A stretch of 8,765 nucleotides of DNA from assembly GCA_900553655.1 (NCBI GenBank), contig USEQ01000034.1, positions 1-8,765 of the forward strand. Direction: 5' to 3'. The stretch's first letter is position 1. Each line of letters starts with the position of its first letter. Position numbers and translations under genes: made by a program. Below, in pieces: positions 1 through 5,394 of the stretch. The notes under the pieces are model-generated. The model made no database searches, had not been told where the DNA came from, and worked only from the letters and a program-made list of their open reading frames with translations. This stretch comes from an uncultured Slackia sp. GTDB lineage: Bacteria; Actinomycetota; Coriobacteriia; Coriobacteriales; Eggerthellaceae.

Positions 1-654
1 GAGACCGTGGTGCTTCCCGATACCGTGCGCACCATCGAGCGCGATAATGCATGCAAGGGAACGAAACGGCTCGTGCTTCCCGAAGGGCTTGAAAGCATTG
101 GCGCGCACAGTTTCTGCTCCCGCGCGTTCGACGGCGCTGTGGTCATTCCGAAAAGCGTGCGTTTTGTGGGAGAGGGCTGCTTCGAATATGCAGTCTGCAG
201 GCTCGCGCATACGGGTTCGACGGTTCATGTTTCCGCAGACCAGCTCCTGAGTTGCTTTTGCGAATCGGGCGAGGACGGCGTGCCGTTCGATTACGCCCGA
301 TATGACGAGCTGCTGCTTTCGGGCAAAAATCTACCCGATCGCCTCGGGGCGCTCATCTCGCGCGTTGCCGATCCTCATCGCGCACCCGACGAAGTTCGTT
401 TTGCTTTGGTCGAGCGCCTGCGCGAGCGAGGGTCGGATGCTCGCAAACGCGTTGCGCAAAATGGCGATCGTGACGAGGTGGCGGCGCTTCTCGAGGCCGG
501 CTTCATCGATGACGCAACCTTCGACGAGCAGATCGAGCTTCTCCGGTCGTGCAATCGCGCCGATTGCGTGTTGTTCTTGATGGAGGAGCATCGCCGCAGC
601 AATGCGGGGGTTTCGCAGCCTTCTTCGTCTTCTCGTGCTCGCTTCGCCCTCTAG
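1..654 (+). CDS. BspA-like leucine-rich-repeat protein, 3' part only
   Basis: The reading frame is open from the first base, so this is the C-terminal part of a gene that begins upstream; a GTG at position 7 is in frame but need not be the start. The first ~60 residues show the BspA-type (LRR_5) pattern: a VLP..V..I segment, then LVLPEGLESIGAHSF, then VVIPKSVRFVGEGCF. These repeats are typical of surface or secreted recognition proteins. The remaining ~150 residues hold no LRR; they are charged and probably helical, with stretches such as ALVERLRERGSDARKRVAQ and DEVAALLEAGFID that look like a short ankyrin-like helical tail. Similar tails follow LRR_5 repeats in Firmicutes and Coriobacteriia proteins, as I recall. 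No C-terminal LPxTG or membrane anchor is visible; the protein ends in a Ser/Arg-rich stretch. A strong terminator follows 32 nt after the stop. The LRR assignment is fairly safe; location and ligand are unknown because the N-terminus is missing. Confidence 0.7.
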   Translation, partial: ETVVLPDTVRTIERDNACKGTKRLVLPEGLESIGAHSFCSRAFDGAVVIPKSVRFVGEGCFEYAVCRLAHTGSTVHVSADQLLSCFCESGEDGVPFDYARYDELLLSGKNLPDRLGALISRVADPHRAPDEVRFALVERLRERGSDARKRVAQNGDRDEVAALLEAGFIDDATFDEQIELLRSCNRADCVLFLMEEHRRSNAGVSQPSSSSRARFAL

Positions 655-686
655 CTGACCGCAATACTGTTTCAATTATTGAACTG

Positions 687-715
687 AGCCGGCTCTTCGG
701 AGCCGGCTTTTTTTT
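687..715 (+). terminator. Rho-independent terminator after the LRR gene
   Basis: A perfect 9-bp GC-rich stem (687-695 AGCCGGCTC with 700-708 GAGCCGGCT) closes a UUCG tetraloop (696-699) and runs into eight T residues (708-715). This is a textbook intrinsic terminator and separates the LRR gene from the antiporter unit. Confidence 0.93.
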
Positions 716-924
716 CGGCAGAAATTGCCCTTTTCGTCTTTTGCAAAAAAGCCCATTGGATGGAAGAAATGGATTGCTGCGTTTCGTTGACGAATCGTAA
801 ATATCATACAAATGCATAATGAACAGGTGATTTGCATGAAAATGCGCAAGAATAGGGAGAAATAAGAGGAAAATGATTCGTTGCAAGGAGCTAATTTAGG
901 AAATTTGGGAGTATTCTGTTGAGG

Positions 925-950
925 TGCGCCGACAGGGAGAGGTTGGCGTA
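925..950 (+). promoter_or_regulatory. Leader hairpin before the antiporter start
   Basis: Bases 925-933 (TGCGCCGAC) can pair with 942-950 (GTTGGCGTA) over 9 bp including two G-U pairs, leaving a purine-only 8-nt loop, AGGGAGAG (934-941). It lies 32 nt before the ATG, outside the ribosome-binding site. The loop resembles a Shine-Dalgarno sequence. A role in translation or mRNA stability is inference only. Confidence 0.35.
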
Positions 951-982
951 AGGGGAATAAAAGTACAGAAAGCAGGTTTGTC

Positions 983-2452
983 ATGGCTAACCTTGCCGAG
1001 GGGCGTACTGACTTGGTCAACGACCCCAATGGTCTTTCTATGCCGCATTTGATCGCGGCCGTGATCACCGCTGTAATCGGCGGTGGCGTTTTCACGATGG
1101 CGGGCGATATGGCCGCTGCCGGAGCGAACACCGGCGCCGTTTTGATTGGATGGCTGGTCTGCGGCATTGGTGTGTTCTGCCTTATGATGTGCTTCTACGC
1201 GCTCAATAAGTTCAAGCCGAAGCTGACGGGCGGCATCTACAGTTATGCGCGTGCCGGATTCGGCGAATACATGGGGTTCAACTCGGCCTACGGCTATTGG
1301 ATCAGCGCTCTGCTTGCCACGGTCTCCTATACGACGCTGCTGTTCGCAAGCCTTTCGTTCTTTTTCCCGGTGTTCGGGGAGGGGAACAACCTCGTTTCCG
1401 TCATCGGTGCTTCAATCATCGTGTGGATATGCTGGGTGCTTGTGACGCGCGGCGTGAAAGAGGCTGCAAGCATCAACATCATAACGACCATCGCCAAGCT
1501 CGTTCCGCTCCTGGTGGCCGTTGTTGCCATCATCTTCTCCATGAATTTTGACCCTGCGATTTTTATGGATAACTTCTGGGGAGAGCCTGATGGGCCGGCC
1601 TTGTGGGACCAAGTTGTTGCCACGGTAGGCGTGAGCATTTGGATCTTCCTCGGTATCGAGGGCGCCGTTGCTATTTCCGGGCGTGCGAAGTACAGCAAGG
1701 ACGTAGGTCGGGCGACGGTCATCGCGTTCTTCGGCATCCTTGCTATCTACCTGCTCGTTTCCATTCTGTCCATGGGCGTCATGCCGCGTGCGGAGCTCGC
1801 TGCGCTGCCGAACCCCTCCATGGCAGGCGTGCTCGAGGCGGTCGTGGGGCCGTGGGGCGCCGCTTTGGTGAACCTTGGCGTTGCCCTTTCTCTGCTCGGA
1901 GCTATGCTGGGCTACACGATTATCGCTTCGGAGTGTCCGCATGAGGCCGCTGAACAGGGCGTCTTCCCGAAAATCTTCGCGAAGAAGAACAAAAACGGCG
2001 CGCCTATCGTCACCTGCACCATTACGTGCCTTATCGTGCAGGCGTTCCTTGTGGTCATTCTGTTCTCCGAACAGACCTACCAGTTCTTCTACGGAGTCTC
2101 CGTTTCCATGATTCTCATCCCGTATTTCTTCAGCTCGCTTTACCTGTTCGTGTGCGCGCTGAAGAAGGATGGCTTCGAGGGGCAGAGCGCCAAGACCGTG
2201 TGGCTGTATCGCATTATCGGCGGCGTAGGCTTCTTCTACAGCCTCTTCCTTATTTACGCAGGTGGCCTGACGGGTCTTATGATCACCACCATTTTGTTCG
2301 CTCCAGGTATCTTGCTGTATGTATACGGGCAGAAAGAGCGTGGACAGGCCGTTTTGCCGAAGCTTGCGGACAAAATCCTTGCTTCCGCTATCGTGATTTT
2401 CTTTGTCGTGAGTATCACATTGATCGCCACTGGCCAGATTAGCGTTATCTAG
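983..2452 (+). CDS. arcD: Arginine/ornithine antiporter, APC family
   Basis: A 489-residue integral membrane protein of the amino acid/polyamine/organocation superfamily, in the basic amino acid antiporter group that includes ArcD. Such carriers exchange arginine for ornithine and feed the arginine deiminase pathway. The short N-terminus leads into the first membrane segment, whose unwound-helix motif TAVIGGGVFTM (residues 29-39) is characteristic of the family. Other family-like stretches are TGGIYSYARAGFGEYMGFNSAYGYW and the TRGVKEAASIN segment. About 12-13 hydrophobic segments run to the C-terminus, and the length fits ArcD (~480 residues). The ATG at 983 has an AGCAGG site 6 nt upstream. 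The gene is alone between two terminators, with no arcA, arcB or arcC beside it. Substrate is inferred from family resemblance; another basic amino acid or diamine exchange is possible. Confidence 0.8.
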   Translation: MANLAEGRTDLVNDPNGLSMPHLIAAVITAVIGGGVFTMAGDMAAAGANTGAVLIGWLVCGIGVFCLMMCFYALNKFKPKLTGGIYSYARAGFGEYMGFNSAYGYWISALLATVSYTTLLFASLSFFFPVFGEGNNLVSVIGASIIVWICWVLVTRGVKEAASINIITTIAKLVPLLVAVVAIIFSMNFDPAIFMDNFWGEPDGPALWDQVVATVGVSIWIFLGIEGAVAISGRAKYSKDVGRATVIAFFGILAIYLLVSILSMGVMPRAELAALPNPSMAGVLEAVVGPWGAALVNLGVALSLLGAMLGYTIIASECPHEAAEQGVFPKIFAKKNKNGAPIVTCTITCLIVQAFLVVILFSEQTYQFFYGVSVSMILIPYFFSSLYLFVCALKKDGFEGQSAKTVWLYRIIGGVGFFYSLFLIYAGGLTGLMITTILFAPGILLYVYGQKERGQAVLPKLADKILASAIVIFFVVSITLIATGQISVI

Positions 2453-2467
2453 ATATTGAACGCTTGG

Positions 2468-2509
2468 TGGGACGTCGACTTGCAGAGCGGTCGGCGTCCC
2501 GTTTTTTTT
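2468..2509 (+). terminator. Rho-independent terminator after the antiporter gene
   Basis: An 11-bp stem (2469-2479 GGGACGTCGAC with 2490-2500 GTCGGCGTCCC, one internal G-U pair) with a 10-nt loop is followed by G and eight T residues (2502-2509). It begins 16 nt after the stop codon and makes the antiporter gene a single-gene unit. Confidence 0.92.
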
Positions 2510-2589
2510 GTTTGATGGACGTGTTTCTCCTTTCGTTTTGTGGCGGTTGTTGAAGGCGCGCGAAGATGCGCGGCGGGGAAAAATCGTTG

Positions 2590-2598
2590 TGGTACCAT
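2590..2598 (+). promoter_or_regulatory. Possible extended -10 promoter for the DivIC/FtsB-like gene
   Basis: TG-G-TACCAT (2590-2598) matches an extended -10 element, with 4 of 6 bases of TATAAT. No good -35 lies 16-18 bp upstream. It falls between the preceding terminator and the gene, and would start transcription near 2605. That favours the ATG at 2665 over the one at 2617 as translation start. Confidence 0.33.
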
Positions 2599-2664
2599 TA
2601 AAAAGCTCTAGCATGTATGTACCCGTTGAAACGCACCCTATGCATCCAAGGAGCCCGCGTCTGC

Positions 2665-3873
2665 ATGGCACATCCCGGCAATACCAACATCATTCCGTTC
2701 GATGACGTGAAGCATATGGCTTCGTCTCGGAATGCGCGCCCCTCATCTGCCCGGCGGAGTAGACGAGCCGATGCCGCAGTGGGCGAGACAATGCTGCCGG
2801 CGCGAGAAGGCGACCGTTCTTCTGCAAGATATACGGCATCGGGCGGCTATGGCGTTGCTGCCCGCATGGGCGGGCCTTCTCGCGGGGCTTCGTCCCCGTC
2901 TTTTCCTCATCGTGTTTCCACGGGTCGTTCGGCTGATATTCATTTGGCCGGATCGGCTCGCCCGAGCGTTCGCAACGCGCGATCGAGCAGCGCGTTTTCT
3001 TACATACCCGGCTCCTCTTCTCGTTCTCGTTTTGACGAAGCTGTGCGCGAGGAACCTACGGACGATATCTTCGCTCCGCGTGCTGCCGTGGAGGCGTACG
3101 AAAGGGAGGGCGACGAGCGTTCGAGGAGATCTTCTTCCGACCGGAGAAAGGCTCGCGCCAAGCAACGGGCCGAGAAAATGTTCACGCGTCAGTTTGGTGC
3201 CGACGATCGGGATCGACAAGAGACGTCTCGGGCTGCGGTGTACAAGGCCGAGATGGGCAAAAACCACAAGAGAGCGTTCGAGAATCTCGGCGGCTCCGCG
3301 TCTTCGCGCAAACGCGCATCGTCTTCCTCTGAAGGGAAGAAGACGATGCGCATCGTCACACCCCGCCTTGCGATCGTTTTGGGATCGCTTCTCTGCATCG
3401 TCATGGCTTTGGTATTTCTATATCCCACGACTAGGCAGTACTATCTCGAGCTTAGAGAGCAATCGCGCCTGCAGGCGGAATATGATGCCCTTTCGGCTCG
3501 CAATGCCGCCATGGAGAGCGAGATTGAGCATTTGAAGACCGACGAGGGAATCAAGGATGCCGCTCGGACCGAGCTTGGATGGGTCGAAGAGGGCGAGACG
3601 GCAGGTGTCGTGCAAGGCCTCGACCAGGAGGTTTCCTCGCAAAAAGACGAGTCCATAAATGCCCAGGTGAAAAGCGGCAGTATTCCCGCTCCGGATACGT
3701 GGTACTCGCCGATGCTCGATGCGTTTTTCGGCTACATCGATCCAGCAAGCGCCAAGGCCGACAATACCGATATGAGTAATGTGCACGATGTGGTTTCCGA
3801 TGAGGGGTCCGCCTCCTCCGACGGTGAGGGGTCTTCCGGCGAAGCTTCATCCGAGGAAAAGAGCGATTCGTAA
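2665..3873 (+). CDS. DivIC/FtsB-family septum formation protein with long Ser/Arg-rich N-terminus
   Basis: A 402-residue single-pass membrane protein. Residues 1-~227 are low-complexity, basic and rich in Ser and Arg, hence probably disordered and cytoplasmic. A transmembrane helix (IVTPRLAIVLGSLLCIVMALVFLY, about 229-252) is followed directly by a heptad-like coiled coil (LREQSRLQAEYDALSARNAAMESEIEHL) and then DEGIKDAARTELGWVEEGE, the pattern of DivIC/FtsB proteins. These pair with FtsL and FtsQ/DivIB to activate septal wall synthesis. An acidic Ser/Glu/Asp-rich tail closes the protein outside the membrane. Usual family members have ~100-230 residues. The start at 2665 is preferred because AAGGAG (2648-2653) lies 11 nt before it; an in-frame ATG at 2617 would add 16 residues but has no such site. 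A Ppx/GppA gene follows 54 nt later, as in other Actinobacteria, which supports the assignment. Confidence 0.75.
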   Translation: MAHPGNTNIIPFDDVKHMASSRNARPSSARRSRRADAAVGETMLPAREGDRSSARYTASGGYGVAARMGGPSRGASSPSFPHRVSTGRSADIHLAGSARPSVRNARSSSAFSYIPGSSSRSRFDEAVREEPTDDIFAPRAAVEAYEREGDERSRRSSSDRRKARAKQRAEKMFTRQFGADDRDRQETSRAAVYKAEMGKNHKRAFENLGGSASSRKRASSSSEGKKTMRIVTPRLAIVLGSLLCIVMALVFLYPTTRQYYLELREQSRLQAEYDALSARNAAMESEIEHLKTDEGIKDAARTELGWVEEGETAGVVQGLDQEVSSQKDESINAQVKSGSIPAPDTWYSPMLDAFFGYIDPASAKADNTDMSNVHDVVSDEGSASSDGEGSSGEASSEEKSDS

Positions 3874-3927
3874 AAAAACGACGCCTTCGGCAAAGGGGCG
3901 GTCGACAAACGTGTGAAAGGCAGACCA

Positions 3928-4866
3928 ATGCGTGTTGCGGCTATAGATATCGGTACGGTTACGAGCAGGCTTTTTATTGCAGACGTCAACGAGTCGGGCG
4001 TAATGCCGCTTTGCCGAAAGAGCGTTATCACCAACCTTGGCGAAGGCGTTGATGCGTCGGGACGTCTGTCCGACGAGGCCATAGCGCGTACGGTTGAGCA
4101 GATCGCGCGCTACAAGGAAGTCGTCGACGAATATGCGCCGGTAGACTCGCTGGTGGCTCTTGCTACCAGCGCCAGCCGCGATGCGGAGAACTCCGATGAG
4201 TTCGTGGGACGCTTGCGCGACGTAGGCGTCGAGTTGTCGGTCATTCCCGGGTCGCGCGAGGCCGAACTTTCTTTCCTTGGGGCTTCCAACGATTTTCGCG
4301 GAGAAGACATTTTGTTTGCGGATATAGGCGGCGGCTCCACCGAGCTTGCGTTCGGGAGGGCTTGCGGGTCCGCGGAGTCCGTCGTTCCCGAGATCGAACT
4401 GCACGCAAGCCGTTCTTTTGATATCGGCTGTCGTCGTATGACCGAGCGGTTTTTGAAAAGCGATCCGCCGTCCGAATACGAGCTTGAACAGGCCCGAGCG
4501 TGGGCGATTGAAACGCTGGCGCCGTTTTTCGAGGAAGAATCCATCCGCTTCGATCGTCTCGTTGCCGTGGCGGGCACGCCCACGAGCGTGGTCGCCGTGC
4601 GCGATTCCCTCGTTCCGTACGATTCGTCCCGCGTGCATAAGGTCGTAGTCGCCCGCGAGGAATTCGACGATGTCGCCCAGCGTCTTTGCGCGCTTCCTCT
4701 CGAAGAGCGCAAGAAGGTCGCCGGCATCCAGCCCAAGCGAGCGGGCGTGTTCCCTGCGGGGGTCGTCATTCTTGACGCGGTGATGAGCCTTGCCAAGGTT
4801 GACGGCTTCACGGCGAGCGAAAGCGATATTCTCATCGGCATCGTCCTTGACGCGCTTCGTTCGTAG
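3928..4866 (+). CDS. Ppx/GppA-family phosphatase (exopolyphosphatase or pppGpp phosphohydrolase)
   Basis: A 312-residue cytoplasmic enzyme of the ASKHA fold that removes terminal phosphate from polyphosphate and/or converts pppGpp to ppGpp. The N-terminus (MRVAAIDIGTVTSRLFIADV) is the phosphate-1 loop. GSREAELSFLG (108-118) is the segment carrying the likely catalytic glutamate (E111 by position), and DIGGGSTEL (132-140) is the phosphate-2 loop. AGTPTSVVAV is a further conserved glycine-rich segment. The length matches short actinobacterial one-unit forms and lacks the extra C-terminal domains of E. coli Ppx. ATG 3928 is chosen because GAAAGG (3915-3920) lies 7 nt before it and the family motif begins there; an upstream in-frame GTG at 3913 overlaps that site. 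The gene probably shares a transcript with the DivIC/FtsB-like gene. Sequence alone cannot separate Ppx from GppA activity. Confidence 0.85.
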   Translation: MRVAAIDIGTVTSRLFIADVNESGVMPLCRKSVITNLGEGVDASGRLSDEAIARTVEQIARYKEVVDEYAPVDSLVALATSASRDAENSDEFVGRLRDVGVELSVIPGSREAELSFLGASNDFRGEDILFADIGGGSTELAFGRACGSAESVVPEIELHASRSFDIGCRRMTERFLKSDPPSEYELEQARAWAIETLAPFFEEESIRFDRLVAVAGTPTSVVAVRDSLVPYDSSRVHKVVVAREEFDDVAQRLCALPLEERKKVAGIQPKRAGVFPAGVVILDAVMSLAKVDGFTASESDILIGIVLDALRS

Positions 4867-4872
4867 GGTTAC

Positions 4873-4890
4873 GGGTGCGTTGCAGCACCC
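4873..4890 (+). terminator. Weak terminator-like hairpin after the Ppx/GppA gene
   Basis: A 6-bp stem (4873-4878 GGGTGC with 4885-4890 GCACCC) with loop GTTGCA begins 7 nt after the stop codon. It is followed by TTGCAATTGGTGTTTT, which is not a proper T tract, so termination here would be partial at best. The loop can also pair with 4892-4896. Confidence 0.35.
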
Positions 4891-4918
4891 TTGCAATTGG
4901 TGTTTTGCCGAGAAGCCT

Positions 4919-4957
4919 CCCGTCCACCATGTCCCATCGCGGCGTATGGCGGACGGG
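4919..4957 (+). repeat. Inverted repeat, 12-bp arms
   Basis: Bases 4919-4930 (CCCGTCCACCAT) pair with 4946-4957 (ATGGCGGACGGG) over 12 positions with one A-C mismatch, around a 15-nt loop. No T tract follows on either strand, so this is not a standard terminator. It may be an RNA element or a protein-binding site in the spacer between the phosphatase gene and the tRNA promoter. Confidence 0.55.
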
Positions 4958-4985
4958 TCGCATCGCACGAAAAGGGCGCGGCGCA

Positions 4986-5015
4986 TTAACGATAAGGACA
5001 ATTCGCCTTAACGAT
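4986..5015 (+). repeat. Pair of TTAACGAT direct repeats 22 bp apart
   Basis: TTAACGAT occurs at 4986-4993 and again at 5008-5015, a spacing of about two helical turns. Between them AAGG (4995-4998) and CCTT (5006-5009) form a short inverted repeat. They lie about 42 bp upstream of the likely tRNA promoter. A regulator site is possible but unproven. Confidence 0.4.
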
Positions 5016-5056
5016 TGGGTACGTTTCGTGAGCGAGGCGAGCGCGTGGATGCTTTT

Positions 5057-5065
5057 TGCTATTAT
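5057..5065 (+). promoter_or_regulatory. Extended -10 promoter of the tRNA-Leu gene
   Basis: TG-C-TATTAT (5057-5065) matches an extended -10 element with 5 of 6 bases of TATAAT. Transcription would start near 5072, about 29 nt before the tRNA. No good -35 is seen 17 bp upstream, which is common for extended -10 promoters. Confidence 0.55.
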
Positions 5066-5100
5066 TAGGAACTGCGCTTGACGCGCGATGGTCCATACGG

Positions 5101-5185
5101 GGGAGCGTGGCGGAATTGGCATACGCAGGAGACTTAAAATCTTCCGGCTTCGGTCTTGTGGGTTCGAGTCCCACCGCTCCTACCA
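5101..5185 (+). tRNA. tRNA-Leu (anticodon UAA)
   Basis: A complete 85-nt class II tRNA. The acceptor stem pairs 5101-5107 (GGGAGCG) with 5175-5181 (CGCTCCT), the first pair being G-U. The D stem is GCG/CGC (5110-5112 with 5124-5126), with the GG of the D loop present. The anticodon stem GGAGA/TCTTC (5128-5132 with 5140-5144, one G-U) encloses the loop CTTAAAA with anticodon TAA at 5135-5137. A 13-nt variable arm (5145-5157, CGGC-TTCG-GTC core) is the mark of a leucine or serine tRNA. The T arm GTGGG-TTCGAGT-CCCAC spans 5158-5174. The discriminator is A and the CCA end is encoded (5183-5185). It reads UUA, a rare codon in GC-rich genomes, and UUG by wobble. A promoter precedes it and a terminator-like hairpin follows; no integrase lies nearby. 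Confidence 0.97.
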
Positions 5186-5188
5186 ATC

Positions 5189-5232
5189 TCCTCGCGTAAA
5201 TGTGTTCTGTGGCCAAGAGGGCGAGGGTTTTT
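5189..5232 (+). terminator. Probable terminator of the tRNA-Leu transcript
   Basis: A 6-bp GC-rich stem (5190-5195 CCTCGC with 5221-5226 GCGAGG, extendable by a G-U pair 5189-5227) is followed at once by five T residues (5228-5232). The loop is long (25 nt), so the call is moderate. It begins 4 nt after the tRNA CCA end, where a terminator is expected. Confidence 0.5.
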
Positions 5233-5258
5233 GCCGGAATGGCGGTGCTGTCTGTAGA

Positions 5259-5310
5259 GCTGTTTTTTCGCGAAAGGGAGGGCGAGAGCTCTTTTTCGCG
5301 AAAATACAGC
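5259..5310 (+). repeat. 52-nt long hairpin carrying two TTTCGCGAAA palindromes
   Basis: Bases 5259-5280 pair with 5289-5310 over 22 positions with one mismatch (5264/5305) and two G-U pairs, leaving an 8-nt loop (5281-5288). Each arm contains a self-complementary 10-mer TTTCGCGAAA (5266-5275 and 5294-5303), 28 bp apart start to start. It may therefore act as one RNA or DNA hairpin or as two operator boxes. It lies 85 nt upstream of the polyprenyl synthase start, and a weak -10-like GATACT (5326-5331) lies just downstream. No T tract follows the full hairpin, so it is not a standard terminator. An alternative pairing, AGAGCT (5256-5261) with AGCTCT (5287-5292), would end in a short T run. Confidence 0.6.
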
Positions 5311-5394
5311 GCATTTTGGCTGACGGATACTGATTTGGCGCATGGGTACGCGCCGCATTGACGGCATGATTCACGACGAAAAGAGACGCAACGC

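Larger units (their letters stand above)
655..982 (+). other. 328-nt non-coding region upstream of the antiporter gene
   Basis: No credible gene is present. Besides the terminator at 687-715, this stretch is AT-richer than its neighbours and should hold the antiporter promoter and leader. I see a TTGACG hexamer at 787-792 inside a palindrome TTCGT-TG-ACGAA (783-794), and a CATAAT hexamer at 815-820, but their 22-bp spacing is too long for one sigma-70 promoter, so neither can be assigned with confidence. GCAT-type short repeats cluster at 812-845, and a 9-bp hairpin lies at 925-950. An AGCAGG ribosome-binding site (971-976) sits 6 nt before the ATG at 983. Confidence 0.5.

Noticed and set aside
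1412..2671. 419-codon open frame on the minus strand opposite the antiporter gene
   Set aside because: It mirrors the strong codon bias of the + strand gene, encodes a charged sequence with no recognisable motif, and runs across the gene's terminator.
2508..2705. Small + strand frame between the antiporter and DivIC-like genes
   Set aside because: It starts inside the terminator T tract, has no ribosome-binding site, and overlaps the start of the next gene.
3872..3904. Terminator-like structure on the minus strand between the DivIC-like and Ppx/GppA genes
   Set aside because: The stem 3879-3885 with 3897-3904 has a bulge, and the seven A residues give a T tract only on the minus strand, where there is no gene to terminate.
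3847..5001. 384-codon open frame on the minus strand opposite the Ppx/GppA gene
   Set aside because: The + strand frame has clear Ppx/GppA motifs and its own ribosome-binding site; the antisense frame has no family signature.
5101..5232. tRNA-Leu 3' end as an integration site
   Set aside because: No integrase gene and no direct repeat of the tRNA end is seen in the window.
5088..5333. Small + strand frame across the tRNA-Leu gene
   Set aside because: It covers the whole tRNA and its terminator; the reading frame is incidental.
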